This document shows, piece by piece, positions 55,601-64,000 of a DNA stretch of 64,000 nt. Below the pieces are notes generated by a model. That model ran no database searches and was not told the DNA's origin. It saw only the letters and a program-made list of their open reading frames with translations. Each line of letters begins with the position of its first letter. Within the stretch, counting starts at the first letter, position 1. This DNA is from Platynereis dumerilii (lineage: Eukaryota; Annelida; Polychaeta; Phyllodocida; Nereididae). Made by a program: the position numbers and the translations under genes. Location: contig JAPTHN010000001.1 of the NCBI GenBank assembly GCA_026936325.1, positions 100,145,859-100,209,858 of the forward strand, read 5' to 3'.

Positions 55601-57982
55601 CAGTATAATTAATATTAAATTAAGCTATGCTATACATTTCCATTTCTAGGTTAATAACCAGATGCTGTCACTAATTAAAATTCATCGTTTGAATTTTAAA
55701 CATTTTGTCGCTGTTGCTTTTCTACACAAACTGAGAAAGCTCACCTTATGCCAGACTTGAAATTCCAATGCAGAGGCATATGACATATTAATTATATTCC
55801 ATTTGTTCACAGAGTTCACGACAATATTTGTTACCACAAAAGAAGTGAGAGAACCATTGATACAAGAAGCTGCAGTCAATGGTAAGTAACAAGTATATCA
55901 GAATTTAGAGCTCATTGCAGATTGGCGGTCCAGTGGAAGTCTTGATTTTTTCATTTTCAACTTCCAAACTGGCTTTGCCACGTCATTCACAGTTACCTGT
56001 TTGTCTTCCAATCCTCTTATTAGGTGCAAACAAAGTTAAATAGTTTGTTTATCGACACCTATGGCATGCTGATAGGTATATCACATGCTAACTTAAGCAA
56101 TAAACACTAACTGATACTAACAAATCATTAAAACACTTTTAAGCCAGTGACATCACATGTGCAAGTTGAAAGTTAATTTTGAAAATGATGTGGGCCGCTG
56201 ATCCACAAAGATCTATAAGTGATTATGAGTCATGGAAAAAGTCTTGTACATCACACTTTTCAGATCTTGATTGGATGACAAAACACTGAGAATTTTCTCA
56301 CAGATTTAACAAATGTCAAGTCTTTCACAGCTTTGTTACTTTTCTGCATACAGTTTACCTGTTTTCAGTTTTTTTTCTCTGGAATTTCTTGTCAATTACA
56401 AAGTTAAGCTAATCCTCTGATTATCTTTGTCTCAATGTGTGTTGAAGCCTGTGATGTCATACTCTCACCTCAAGTTAAAACAAACAAACAAAAATGTTGA
56501 TTCCGCATAATTATTACAACAAAGATTAACATATTTTGATATATATGCTAACTGGAATCCTCAGGCTTGACGGCTGAAGAGTTCAGGCTGACTTCATTGG
56601 TTTTTTAAATATCTTGGAATTTGCATGTTCGCCAATGGGAAATTACATTATAAACTTCAAGTGAATTCTGGTAAAGGTAGTTATTTATAGAATGGGCTAA
56701 AATTTTGCATGTGACTTTTACTATATAAACTGCAATACCAAACCAAGGTCCAGCCGGATCGGAAAATATTGGGGGCACCTGAAACACCCTAACCCATATA
56801 TTTGAATTCCTTCTCTCTCTTTTTTTCAGGCGGGCTCATCGCTGGGGTCGTCTGTGGCCTTATCGTTTTACTTTGTCTCTTTGTGGCTGTCATCTTAATA
56901 CACAGAAAAAGAAATAGGTAAACATTGCATTTCTGAATACAAATGTTATTAGGAGAAAAGGAAATACAGTTCATGTGCCTGAAGCAACTCTGAGAGTCCA
57001 TATAGGGCTATAAGTAAAGGTTATTCACCACAGGAGAGGGAATATGTGATTTATCACCGAGGGCTTTAGCCCGAGGTGTGATAAACACATATTCCTGACC
57101 CCTGCAATACTGGTATGTGATTGGCTGACAGAGGTGTCCAATGGCATAAGTCTTTAAAGGGTTACACAGTGGTCCTTCTAAAAACGGTGCTTGTGCTATA
57201 TCAACATTGTTAAAAATCAGTATCTCAAAATTTCACCAAACAGATTTTTGTTTCTCCGATTGAAATGTTTGTCTGACCTTCTTATTAGTAACAGGCTTTT
57301 CTTCCTTTTTCGTGCTAATTGTCTAAATCATGGCATTATCTAGATTCTCTGCTAACCATTTTATGAAACCATTTTATGAAAGTAGAAGACTGTCTCTATT
57401 ATTTGTGTAATAGCCTATCCACTTACTAGAAGAAGAGATTCCAAACGAGTGGCAGCTGACAAGTCAATTTGCTGGCTGACTGCTTTACTAACTAAGCAAT
57501 AGCAGTAACAAGATGACATTTGTGGCCCATCGGTTGATAACTTGATTGCTTTTTGCTTCAGACGGAAGAAAACCATCCCAAGACTGGTGCAGTCCTTTCT
57601 CCTGACGGAGAGGCTTCAACCCAATCCACTCTATGACAGTCGTTCTAATGTGAACACTCCCAGAGATGGTAGGAGCCCTGCCCATGAGCCTGCCAAAATC
57701 ATCAATGCCCATGAAGTAGGGACAACCCCAGAACATAGGGGGAGGCTACATGTAGGTTGGATCCCCCAACAATGTTCTGACCACGCTGTCTATGAAAGTG
57801 TCAATACTTCTCCCACAAAATCAGAGGGCTCTGCTTCCCTTGCAGACAGAACTTACTACAATCTCATTGGACGTACTCTGCTTCCTGACGCAAGGGGGCG
57901 CTCAAAATCAGTTACAGGGATTACTAGCAGTCCACCAGATACCAGCACTGGTAGTTACCAAGTAGGAAGTGGCCCCTTGTGA
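49549..57982 (+). CDS. Type I membrane receptor with SUEL/galactose-binding lectin-like domain, eight exons
   Basis: Exons 49549-49621, 49954-50517, 51966-52364, 53014-53136, 53703-53774, 55813-55881, 56830-56917 and 57562-57982 sum to 1809 nt, 602 residues plus stop. All are GT-AG; the first six introns are phase 1 and the last is phase 2. Signal peptide is 1-25. Residues 26-205 form a beta-rich, N-glycosylated domain I cannot assign (YASVWR, FLLIGRN, GDFLGFHYG). Residues 250-345 have eight cysteines (253, 262, 281, 298, 310, 316, 329, 343) in the spacing of the SUEL/rhamnose-binding lectin fold; the family's YGR and DPC motifs appear as YGH and RPC. A Ser/Thr/Pro stalk (346-433), one helix (436-457), a basic stop-transfer (HRKRNRRKK) and a 140-residue tail follow. 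The tail has Y487, Y540 (YESV) and Y562 in TYYNLI, an ITSM-like and YxxPhi pattern. A role as a cell-surface recognition receptor is inference. Confidence 0.85.
49954..50517 (+). CDS. Gene 2 exon 2, N-terminal ectodomain
   Basis: Codes residues 25-212 in one exon, flanked by phase-1 introns, which fits an exon-shuffled module. Sequons at NAT (twice) and NIT. It ends in a Ser/Thr/Asp linker. Donor CCAG|GTATGT. Confidence 0.9.
50635..51413 (-). repeat. Interspersed repeat R2, copy B (in gene 2 intron 2)
   Basis: Inverted match of 840-1404 plus 2162-2393, bounded by ATTCGCGCAGC and GCTGCGCGAAT. It carries the site without the CAGAGTCC element (GTATC at 50834-50838). Confidence 0.85.
51143..51190. 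repeat. (CTAT)12 microsatellite inside R2 copy B
   Basis: Pure tetranucleotide run; the same place in copy A has a shorter, broken TAGA run. Confidence 0.95.
51966..52364 (+). CDS. Gene 2 exon 3, lectin domain
   Basis: Acceptor CATATTTCAG. Carries a 37-residue linker and the complete eight-cysteine lectin-like domain in one phase-1/phase-1 exon. Key pattern: FCYNVTAEVKC, IKIEKARYGH, GCVMNVWPLVQGRC, FGRPCSGS, NVIYRC. Confidence 0.9.
52559..52632. repeat. (TATC)18 microsatellite, gene 2 intron 3
   Basis: Nearly pure tetranucleotide run; likely length-variable. It gives a spurious YLSI-repeat frame. Confidence 0.95.
52679..52946. mobile_element. Hairpin-headed MITE, family H, copy 1
   Basis: Hairpin at 52679-52776 (GGTTATTCACC ... 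GGTGAATAACT) with the core CAGCGAGGGCGTTAGCCCGA GCTG, then a tail ending GATTGGCTGACAGAGGTGTC. It lies in gene 2 intron 3. The second copy is at 57019-57157. Confidence 0.8.
53014..53136 (+). CDS. Gene 2 exon 4, stalk
   Basis: Acceptor TGCTGCAG, donor CAAG|GTGAGA. 41 residues (AKNPSDLLSPYSND... to TTLPQ) with NDS and NIS sequons, low hydrophobicity. Confidence 0.8.
53218..53375. repeat. 67-bp tandem repeat, two full units and a partial third
   Basis: Units start TGGTAAAATAC at 53218, 53285 and 53352; the first two are almost identical. Lies in gene 2 intron 4. Confidence 0.95.
53703..53774 (+). CDS. Gene 2 exon 5, stalk
   Basis: 24 residues, VTEKKTAKTVPGGITTP then AHSPVPT; likely O-glycosylated. 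Acceptor GTTGTGACAG, donor ACAG|GTAAAA. It can be skipped without changing frame. Confidence 0.72.
54215..55393. mobile_element. Hairpin-headed MITE, copy 2 (TATTTCCC version)
   Basis: Palindrome at 54215-54354 starts GGTTATCCCATGGCTGG and has the GAGACCCGAAGGGTC core. TTATCCCATG follows and its complement CATGGGATAA closes the element. It carries CGTATTTCCCGC-like words near 55240-55330. In gene 2 intron 5. Larger than copy 1 (1179 against 544 bp). Confidence 0.8.
55813..55881 (+). CDS. Gene 2 exon 6, stalk
   Basis: 23 residues, EFTTIFVTTKEVREPLIQEA then AVN. Acceptor TTGTTCACAG, donor AATG|GTAAGT. Skippable in frame. Confidence 0.75.
55905..56218. mobile_element. MITE with AGAGCT ends, longer relative
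   Basis: Left AGAGCTCATTGCAGATTGGC; right CCGCTGATCCACAAAGATCT. Shares ACATCACATGTGCAAGTTGA-like interior with 44007-44198. Begins 24 bp after the exon 6 donor of gene 2. Confidence 0.7.
56830..56917 (+). CDS. Gene 2 exon 7, transmembrane helix
   Basis: GGLIAGVVCGLIVLLCLFVA then VILIHRKRN. Excellent acceptor (TCTCTCTTTTTTTCAG), donor AATAG|GTAAAC, phase 2. Skipping it would shift the frame. Confidence 0.92.
57019..57157. mobile_element. Hairpin-headed MITE, family H, copy 2
   Basis: GGTTATTCACC left arm, core CACCGAGGGCTTTAGCCCGA GGTG, and the same tail GATTGGCTGACAGAGGTGTC. The outer right arm and middle are lost. In gene 2 intron 7. Confidence 0.8.
57562..57982 (+). CDS. Gene 2 exon 8, cytoplasmic tail
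   Basis: 140 codons including stop. Basic start, then Ser/Thr/Pro-rich tail with Y487, Y540, Y562 and Y595. Acceptor TTTTGCTTCAG; stop TGA at 57980. Confidence 0.9.
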
Positions 57983-58615
57983 TTTTCCTGTCTTGATAAA
58001 AGAAAGCAAAAAACAGCTTTTAGTTTCATAAAATACACACTTGTATAATGAGCTTCAATCAAAGAAATGGTCCATGAAACTTATTGAATTTGTCATCAAA
58101 ACAGACTATAGTGCCAAAAGACCTACAAAATGCAGTGTACTGTATTTGAAATCATTAGTCTACGTATATACTGACTGCATGGTGCATAATTATGTGTAAA
58201 AGGATGGAGTCTCAAAAGCATAGTTCCAAGCACAACTTGAGCTAACTTGGTGCAATCCTTAGGATAGCAGAACTTATGAAAATAAGAAGCTGGAAAAAGG
58301 TGCAACAAACTCTGTTCAAACTTCCGTGAGTACAGAAAGCCAACATTTCTTCATTCCAAATTTTTTACCAAGGAGAAACTTGCCGCGCGTGTTCAACAAG
58401 ATAATGTCAAATTGAATAACATTTTGTATGATTTTTAAGACAATTATAATAATCCAGTGATTTTATATGCTTTTGATAAGCAGATACTTCAATTGTACAT
58501 AGTGTATGTCTAATTGTCTATGTTTGTATATCTATCACTAGTTCCTATAATCAGTATTTTGAGATTATTTGTTAATACCAGTACCAATAAAAAATAAATT
58601 AAAGATAAAATATTG
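57983..58615 (+). other. Gene 2 3' UTR
   Basis: From the stop to shortly after AATAAA at 58586-58591, which is followed by more A-rich AATAAA-like sequence. The extent is inferred. Confidence 0.55.
58586..58591 (+). terminator. Candidate polyadenylation signal, gene 2
   Basis: AATAAA about 600 bp after the stop codon; a second hexamer is near 58687. Confidence 0.45.
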
Positions 58616-59470
58616 AACCAGTTGTTATAATTGTTATAAATTACACTGTACCGTACATGTCTCAGAACTGCTGAGTACTAAAACTAAATAAATCACTTTT
58701 TATTTCCACAGACAAAAAGTATTCATCTAAATTTGATCAAACTTTATTTATCACACCCCTATTGACTTTAAAAGATCCATCAACTCGGAATATTAACAAC
58801 AACTTACCTTAAGGACATTGCCAATTATATCAACAAATTAAGCTAATTCTTTAACTGTTAAAGTCATTTTGTTATTTCCGTTGCCGTTTAACATAAAAAA
58901 AGATTATTTACATGACATTGGGGTCCTATCTATTTACCTTCTTAAAAGCACACTCCAGGCAGGGTGTCAGTCTGCTATTTCAGGGTCATTCCACAGTAAC
59001 TGAATTTTTTGTGTCACTTTTGTTGTTGTGTTTTCTCTGTTGCCAAATTCTTTACTTCCCACAGTTTATCATACAGGTTTTGACAAGAATAGAAACTAAC
59101 AACACAAAATAACAAACATCAATTTGAGGATCATGTCAAGGTTGATAAATTTGCAAAACACTCCATCATTGGCTAAAAGCTTTCTTCACCTTTGGTGTTC
59201 TGATTTCTTGGTCCAGATCAGATAGACCAATGAGATGAGCTACTGAGACACTTGTTGTATTTCATTGCCGTTGGATAGGTCTAAGCTCAAAGGATTCTGC
59301 CTGTGGTTCTGGCCAGGTCACCTGGATCTATGTTGGTCACAGTTTCGCTAATGAATCATGCATTTTCTCTCCAGTGCTGTGTCCTCCTTGTGTCTAGATT
59401 GTTTCTCACTAGTGTAAAAGTAAAAATAGCGTGCAATACATGCCAGGGTCCTTGGTCGCTTTCCTACCAA
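58616..59470. other. Intergenic, no recognised feature
   Basis: Nothing recognised between gene 2 and the R1 copy. Confidence 0.4.
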
Positions 59471-60312
59471 GAGTGTACAATAATAATTATTTGGCTGTCT
59501 CTGAGAAAACCATGCAGGTTGCACAGTAAAGTGAAACGTGGCCCGAGCCGGATCTTAACGAAATTTTCACCAAACGCCCTTTTAACACAATAATGAAGGT
59601 TGGTTAAGTCCGTTTTTCTATGATTTCAATTCTTCCTTGATTTTACCCCACTTGAAAATAGAGTGTCAAGTATGGCGCAAAATTCCTTTAACATGGGTTT
59701 CAATGGGAAAACATGCCAACTTTAGCACTATAGGAACCAGAGCGCAGCGCATGGTTTGAAAATGTTATGATGGAGGATGATTACACATGACTTGAATATT
59801 CTAAATTCACTTTTTCTAGCGTGGAACACTCCTTCATAAGCCAGATATAAGCATTTTTAGATAGCGGAGGGTGACAAATTTCTTTGCGTTTCACAAAAAA
59901 AAAAAAAATACTAAAAATGTCATAATTCTGCTAAGAATTGTCCAAATTTGACAATTTTAGTGTCTAACTATATGTTTTGGGCAATTCCGCACCTCTTGGG
60001 ATGATTTTTATTTTGATTGGAGGTCAAGGTCACTGCATAAGGTCAAGGTCAAAGTCAATTTTTTCTGTAATTTTATGATATTTCAAGTTTTAGTCCCTGA
60101 TATCTATCAAAATGTCCCATAATATCAATGCTTATTTAGCATAAATTGATTTTATAAATTTCTAGCTATATGTTAGTATCCTACACTGTATCAAAAGCCT
60201 GTTTTTTTTAAGTGTAGGGAGCACTTTTAAATTTACGAAATTTCATAATTTTTTCAAATTGCACGTTAGATATTTTGAAGATGTCCATCAATCATTGTGC
60301 ATTAATAATTCA
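59471..60312 (-). repeat. Interspersed repeat R1, copy B
   Basis: Inverted match of 1-836 with frequent single-base differences; the receptor half-site cluster is retained at 60020-60057. Confidence 0.85.
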
Positions 60313-60444
60313 GTGTTCAATGGATTGATTCTATTGCATGAGAGTTAAATAAAGGATTCTAGACCAGAAAACACACCTTAGAATATGATATGAATGTTTT
60401 CGGCGGCCATTATTGAAAATGTTGTCACCTCAGTTAATGTCAAA

Positions 60445-60693
60445 ACTAATAGAGATAACAGAAAAGTTTTTGTTTCTATACCTATGTTTTCAGGGTCAAG
60501 GAATAACACAAAAACATTTTTATCATTGTATGTTATGTAATATATGTGTAATTTGGCTGCCACAACTACAACAAAAAGTATCTTTGCTGATATCTGCGGA
60601 ATATTGGAATAATTCTTAGGTCTATACCTATGTTTACATGGTCAGGGAATATGATACAGTTATATTCCATGCCGCTCTATATGCTTTCAAGTA
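60445..60693 (+). repeat. Left arm of inverted repeat bounding two TIR elements
   Basis: Matches 63744-64000 in reverse complement, with ACCTATGTTT(A/G)CATGGTCAGG and TCAGGGTCAAGGAATA shared. It ends at CTTTCAAGTA. Confidence 0.88.
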
Positions 60694-61523
60694 CACACAT
60701 TCATGCATTGATAATTGGACAATTTCACAATAGAAAATGGGACGCTTAAAGTATTTTGTAGTGTGAGATTTAGGGGTGTTTTTTTTTACATCAGCTTTTC
60801 TCTTAAACTATGATTTTGGGGTAAGTGATGCCATCTGCGCTTGGGCAAGTAATGACAAGTCAAAGTTTTTGTCTCAAATAAAATCACAGTGGCTATTGTC
60901 AAAAATGCAAGTCACAAACCTGATTAACCTTGTTGTTCTTCATACAATATCTTTTGATACCATTTTGCTTGCTTGATGGAATGGAAAAAAGTGATATTTG
61001 ACCTCACCACAATTAAAGATGATGAAATTAATACAATTTTAATGTCATTGTTGACCTGCTCCCTACAGGAGCTTTTTGTTAAAATCAGCTGAGTCTTATC
61101 CGGCAAGGGTCAAAGGGTAGCTCCTTATTCTTGCAAGCCAGTTCTGTTATCAACAACCTTCCTTATGGCTCAGTTAAGGCCCGCTGCAAAGTGGCCTGCC
61201 TACGTCACATGAACAGCTTGAAAATGATTTCAGCTACAGGTCCGGACGCTGATCTGCAAATACCTCTTAACAAATAGTTTCTATGCACCATGTTAATGAG
61301 TTTGACATCCGTAAAAAATTTCCCAACATAATATTTTCCATTTTGTCTTGAATTGTTCGTCTGATCATAGCTTTAAAACTGAACAAACATGTACTTTTGG
61401 TTTTGCATATTTATTGACACAAAACACAATCTATTTATTTCTGATGATAGGCAATAGCACAGACACAAAGGCATAAATGCCATGGCTAAAATACCAGTCA
61501 TTGATAGACATGATAGTGAAGGG
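60694..61523. other. Intergenic spacer between IR arm and TIR element
   Basis: A possible fragment of the AGAGCT MITE family lies near 61180-61275 (GGTCCGGACGCTGATCTGC). Otherwise nothing recognised. Confidence 0.35.
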
Positions 61524-61525
61524 TA

Positions 61526-62290
61526 GGGGAGAGCGGGGCACAGTGAGACACTTTTTTTATTTTCAAGTGTTCCAAAATATCGGCAGTAACGAGTTAAATG
61601 AGATCAGGTCCACATTATAGATAATGACGTTGGGTATATGGTCCAGTAGTTTCAGGTTCCTACCTTTCACAGGTTTGGAGTAATTTTGAGTTACATCCAT
61701 ACTTGTTAAGTGTCTCACTGTGCCCCGTGGGCGGGGCACAGTGAGACAGGGAACCTGCTGCCATAACCGCCGAATTGTTCTATCAATTGTTGCTACAGAA
61801 ACTACTGCACTCTTATAAAAGCAGCTGGCTAGGTGATTTTATAGGTCCTTGTTTGAGCGTGTTTCGAAACCACATCGCATAGGACACATGCACGACTTAC
61901 ATGTATTTAACCTGCCGCACCTGTTACATACTGATCAAAATTCTTTCTGATGTGACTCACTAAAATCAGTAGTTTACAGCAGGAATTCTGTTTTTAATAG
62001 TGAATTGTGAGCTATGCTTTATGTTCTGGTCGTTTCAAGTGCATTATACCATTTTCTTGGGAATTATAACAAAAGGCCGTTAAGCAAAATTATTTAATTT
62101 TTCTGGCTAAAAACCAAAATATTGAAATTCCACTCTCGATATGCTGTGTAGGCATTCAGGATATAGGACAGTCTTTCACTTACCTACTTTTTGTTCTATA
62201 CAAGAGAGGGTTGATCTGTAAACAGTACCAGCTAGACGCTACGGGCTTTGTCTCACTGTGCCTGCCGTCTCACTGTGCCCCGCTCTCCCC
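61526..62290. mobile_element. TA-flanked TIR transposon with the word GGGGCACAGTGAGACA
   Basis: 765 bp between TA dinucleotides (61524-61525 and 62291-62292). Left end GGGGAGAGCGGGGCACAGTG, right end CACTGTGCCCCGCTCTCCCC. The word also forms a central palindrome at 61711-61748 (GTCTCACTGTGCCCC, GTG, GGGCACAGTGAGAC) and an extra unit at 62249. No transposase. Confidence 0.88.
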
Positions 62291-62381
62291 TATGCTAATC
62301 AATTCTGTACACCTTTATACTAGCATAGTAGAAAGCAAAGGTTTTGATACTGTTTGCATTTGAAGGACGACTGCATGTGTA

Positions 62382-63743
62382 GGGGAGACCGGGGCACGTT
62401 GGACCTCAGGGCACGTTGGACCTCGGGGCACATTGGACCTTGGGGCACGTTGGACCTCAGAGCATGTTGGACCATCCCCAATATTATTATTTTTAAAAAT
62501 GGGCAGTTATCCAAATCCTTAATAGTGACCTTTAGTGGTATGCCTTTTGGCCAAAATGTTTCATGAGCATTGGAGGAAAAGTGTAAATCCTATTTCAGGT
62601 TTCCTGATTTTCAGCGTTTAAAGTGACTTTTTCCAAGTCTCAATGGCTGGGTTACCCTTCTTAAAATATGGGGGATCAAGTCAGACAAATCTCGTAAATT
62701 GAAACTGTAACTACTTAAGTAAAGTTTGATATCAGTTTCCCCGAGTTTAAATTCAAACTTGTTAGCGAGGCATGCACATTTTTGTAAGACGTTGGGATGG
62801 GGCATTTTGGACGAGCATGGCCGGGGCACGTTGGACCATTGTAAACTCGATTGACTGACAAAAAATACTCTGCAAAATGCCAGCTGGATAATTTCTAACA
62901 TGAATAGAGCACCTAAGCCAATATGCACAATATGAGGGTAAAATCAATTCAGTTTGCTTATCTACTAGCCTTTCTAGCTGAAACAAGATTTATTAAAAAT
63001 ATCTGGGTAAATATTCCGATATAATCATTCTGCAATGACACACAAGTGTGTGTTGTGATCTGTGAGAATAAAATGTGGTGTTTGCTCACTTTCTTCTACT
63101 TTTGTGGACTTTTATACCATGGTCCAACCTGCCCCACAAGGCGGTCCAACGTGCCCCGAGTCCGGGGCATGTTGGACCATAAAAAAAAATTTCAAATTTA
63201 TTTTTCTCCACAACTACTGAAGGTAGATTGATTTTGGTTTGGCATAAGGCTACAGTTTGTCACATCGCACATTGTAACAGAAATTTAGCATTGTTTGTAC
63301 AGTCCATAAAAATCAACACCATGAGATTGGTTGTTCTGCTGATACCAAAACTAAGCCTGAGGTGGCACAGCAGTGCACTTTTGCGACGTATCTGCCCATG
63401 GTGTGTCAGATTGGTAGCGTCACAAATGTCAACATTGTGTGAAATTGGACTAAAATTATCATAAATTGGCAAATATCGGACAAAAACAGCCCCAAAACAT
63501 CACAGAAATTTGATATTCATGTCACAACTGAGCTAGGCTATACATAGGTGTGTGTATTTCTCCTGTGGGGCTTCTGGTTGCTGAGATATCCGGCCAAACA
63601 TCTGTCCTCTGCTTGATGTGACAAACTGTAGTGTAGATGTTCAGATCTATGTCAGTCAGTAAAGAGATTTTTCAAATATTTAGAGATCTTTTTGATTGAG
63701 AGCCAAAAAATAAAAAATCGGACCAACGTGCCCCGGTCTCCCC
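62382..63743. mobile_element. TA-flanked TIR transposon with the word GGGGCACGTTGGACC
   Basis: 1362 bp between TA dinucleotides (62380-62381 and 63744-63745). Left end GGGGAGACCGGGGCACGTT, right end AACGTGCCCCGGTCTCCCC. Five tandem word units occupy 62391-62474. More lie near 62801-62837 and 63119-63180 in both orientations. No transposase domain seen in any frame. Confidence 0.88.
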
Positions 63744-64000
63744 TACTTGAAAGCGTATCTATAGAATGGAAAATTACTGTATCATATTCCCTGACCATGC
63801 AAACATAGGTATAGACCTAAGAATTATTCCAATATTTCTGTAACCTCCGCAGATATCAGCAAAGATACTTTTTTTTTTGTTGTGGCTGCCAAATTACACA
63901 TATATTACATGACATACAATGATAAAAATGTTTTTGTGATATTCCTTGACCCTGAAAACATAGGTATAGAAACAAAAACTTTTCTGTTATCTCTATTAGT
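63744..64000 (-). repeat. Right arm of inverted repeat, cut by the window end
   Basis: Reverse complement of 60445-60693. Its inner edge is exactly the TA of the neighbouring transposon, and its outer edge reaches the last base of the window. Confidence 0.88.

Noticed and set aside
57488-57736. Minus-strand open frame over gene 2 exon 8
   Set aside because: Opposite-strand shadow of the cytoplasmic-tail exon.
62391-62474. CRISPR-like array of short repeats
   Set aside because: Units are directly adjacent without unique spacers, are transposon subterminal words, and the context is eukaryotic.
62611-62928. 105-codon minus-strand frame that could be a transposase piece
   Set aside because: Contains translated transposon words and no catalytic or DNA-binding motif.

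Overview
The window looks like a nuclear genome segment of a marine invertebrate deuterostome. An echinoderm or hemichordate is my best guess, by inference. The evidence is GT-AG introns of 0.3 to 14 kb, an SLC16-type transporter, a receptor carrying a sea-urchin-egg-lectin (SUEL) type domain, AT-rich DNA, GATA/TATC microsatellites, and a very dense and varied load of small DNA transposons, SINEs and LINE tails. I saw no bacterial, CRISPR, LTR-retroelement or Polinton signal.

Two host genes can be assembled, both on the + strand. Gene 1 (coding 3156-24317, six exons, 571 aa) is a 12-helix monocarboxylate-transporter-family (SLC16/MCT-like) protein with a 14.4 kb first intron. All its splice phases agree. 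The helix-8 arginine expected of MCTs is replaced by tyrosine. Gene 2 (coding 49549-57982, eight exons, 602 aa) is a single-pass receptor: signal peptide, an unassigned beta-rich ectodomain, an eight-cysteine galactose/rhamnose-binding-lectin-like domain, a Ser/Thr/Pro stalk built from short phase-1 exons, one membrane helix, and a tail with three tyrosine motifs, one fitting the immunoreceptor switch (ITSM) pattern. One more possible exon of unknown identity lies at 47972-48199.

Layout: 1-2880 is nested repeats, including an element of 757 bp whose empty site is preserved in an inverted copy at 50.8 kb. 3093-25700 is gene 1, its introns filled with terminal-inverted-repeat (TIR) elements, LINE pieces and a SINE. 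25.7-49.5 kb is intergenic, with a 3.7 kb inverted repeat, nested hAT MITEs, a SINE inside a TIR element, a perfect 148-bp palindrome and a mariner-like element. 49.5-58.6 kb is gene 2 with hairpin elements in its introns. 59.4-64 kb is an inverted copy of the window's first repeat, followed by two word-repeat TIR elements lying between inverted-repeat arms.

The most unusual signals are these. (i) Several TIR elements share one architecture, but each is filled with multiple copies of its own 14-17 bp word. (ii) Two hairpin families show compensatory changes in both arms between copies. (iii) A 3.7 kb inverted repeat has a 163-bp-spaced array of YY1-like motifs in each arm. (iv) The lectin receptor has a signalling-type tail. 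Family names come from general knowledge; no searches were run.
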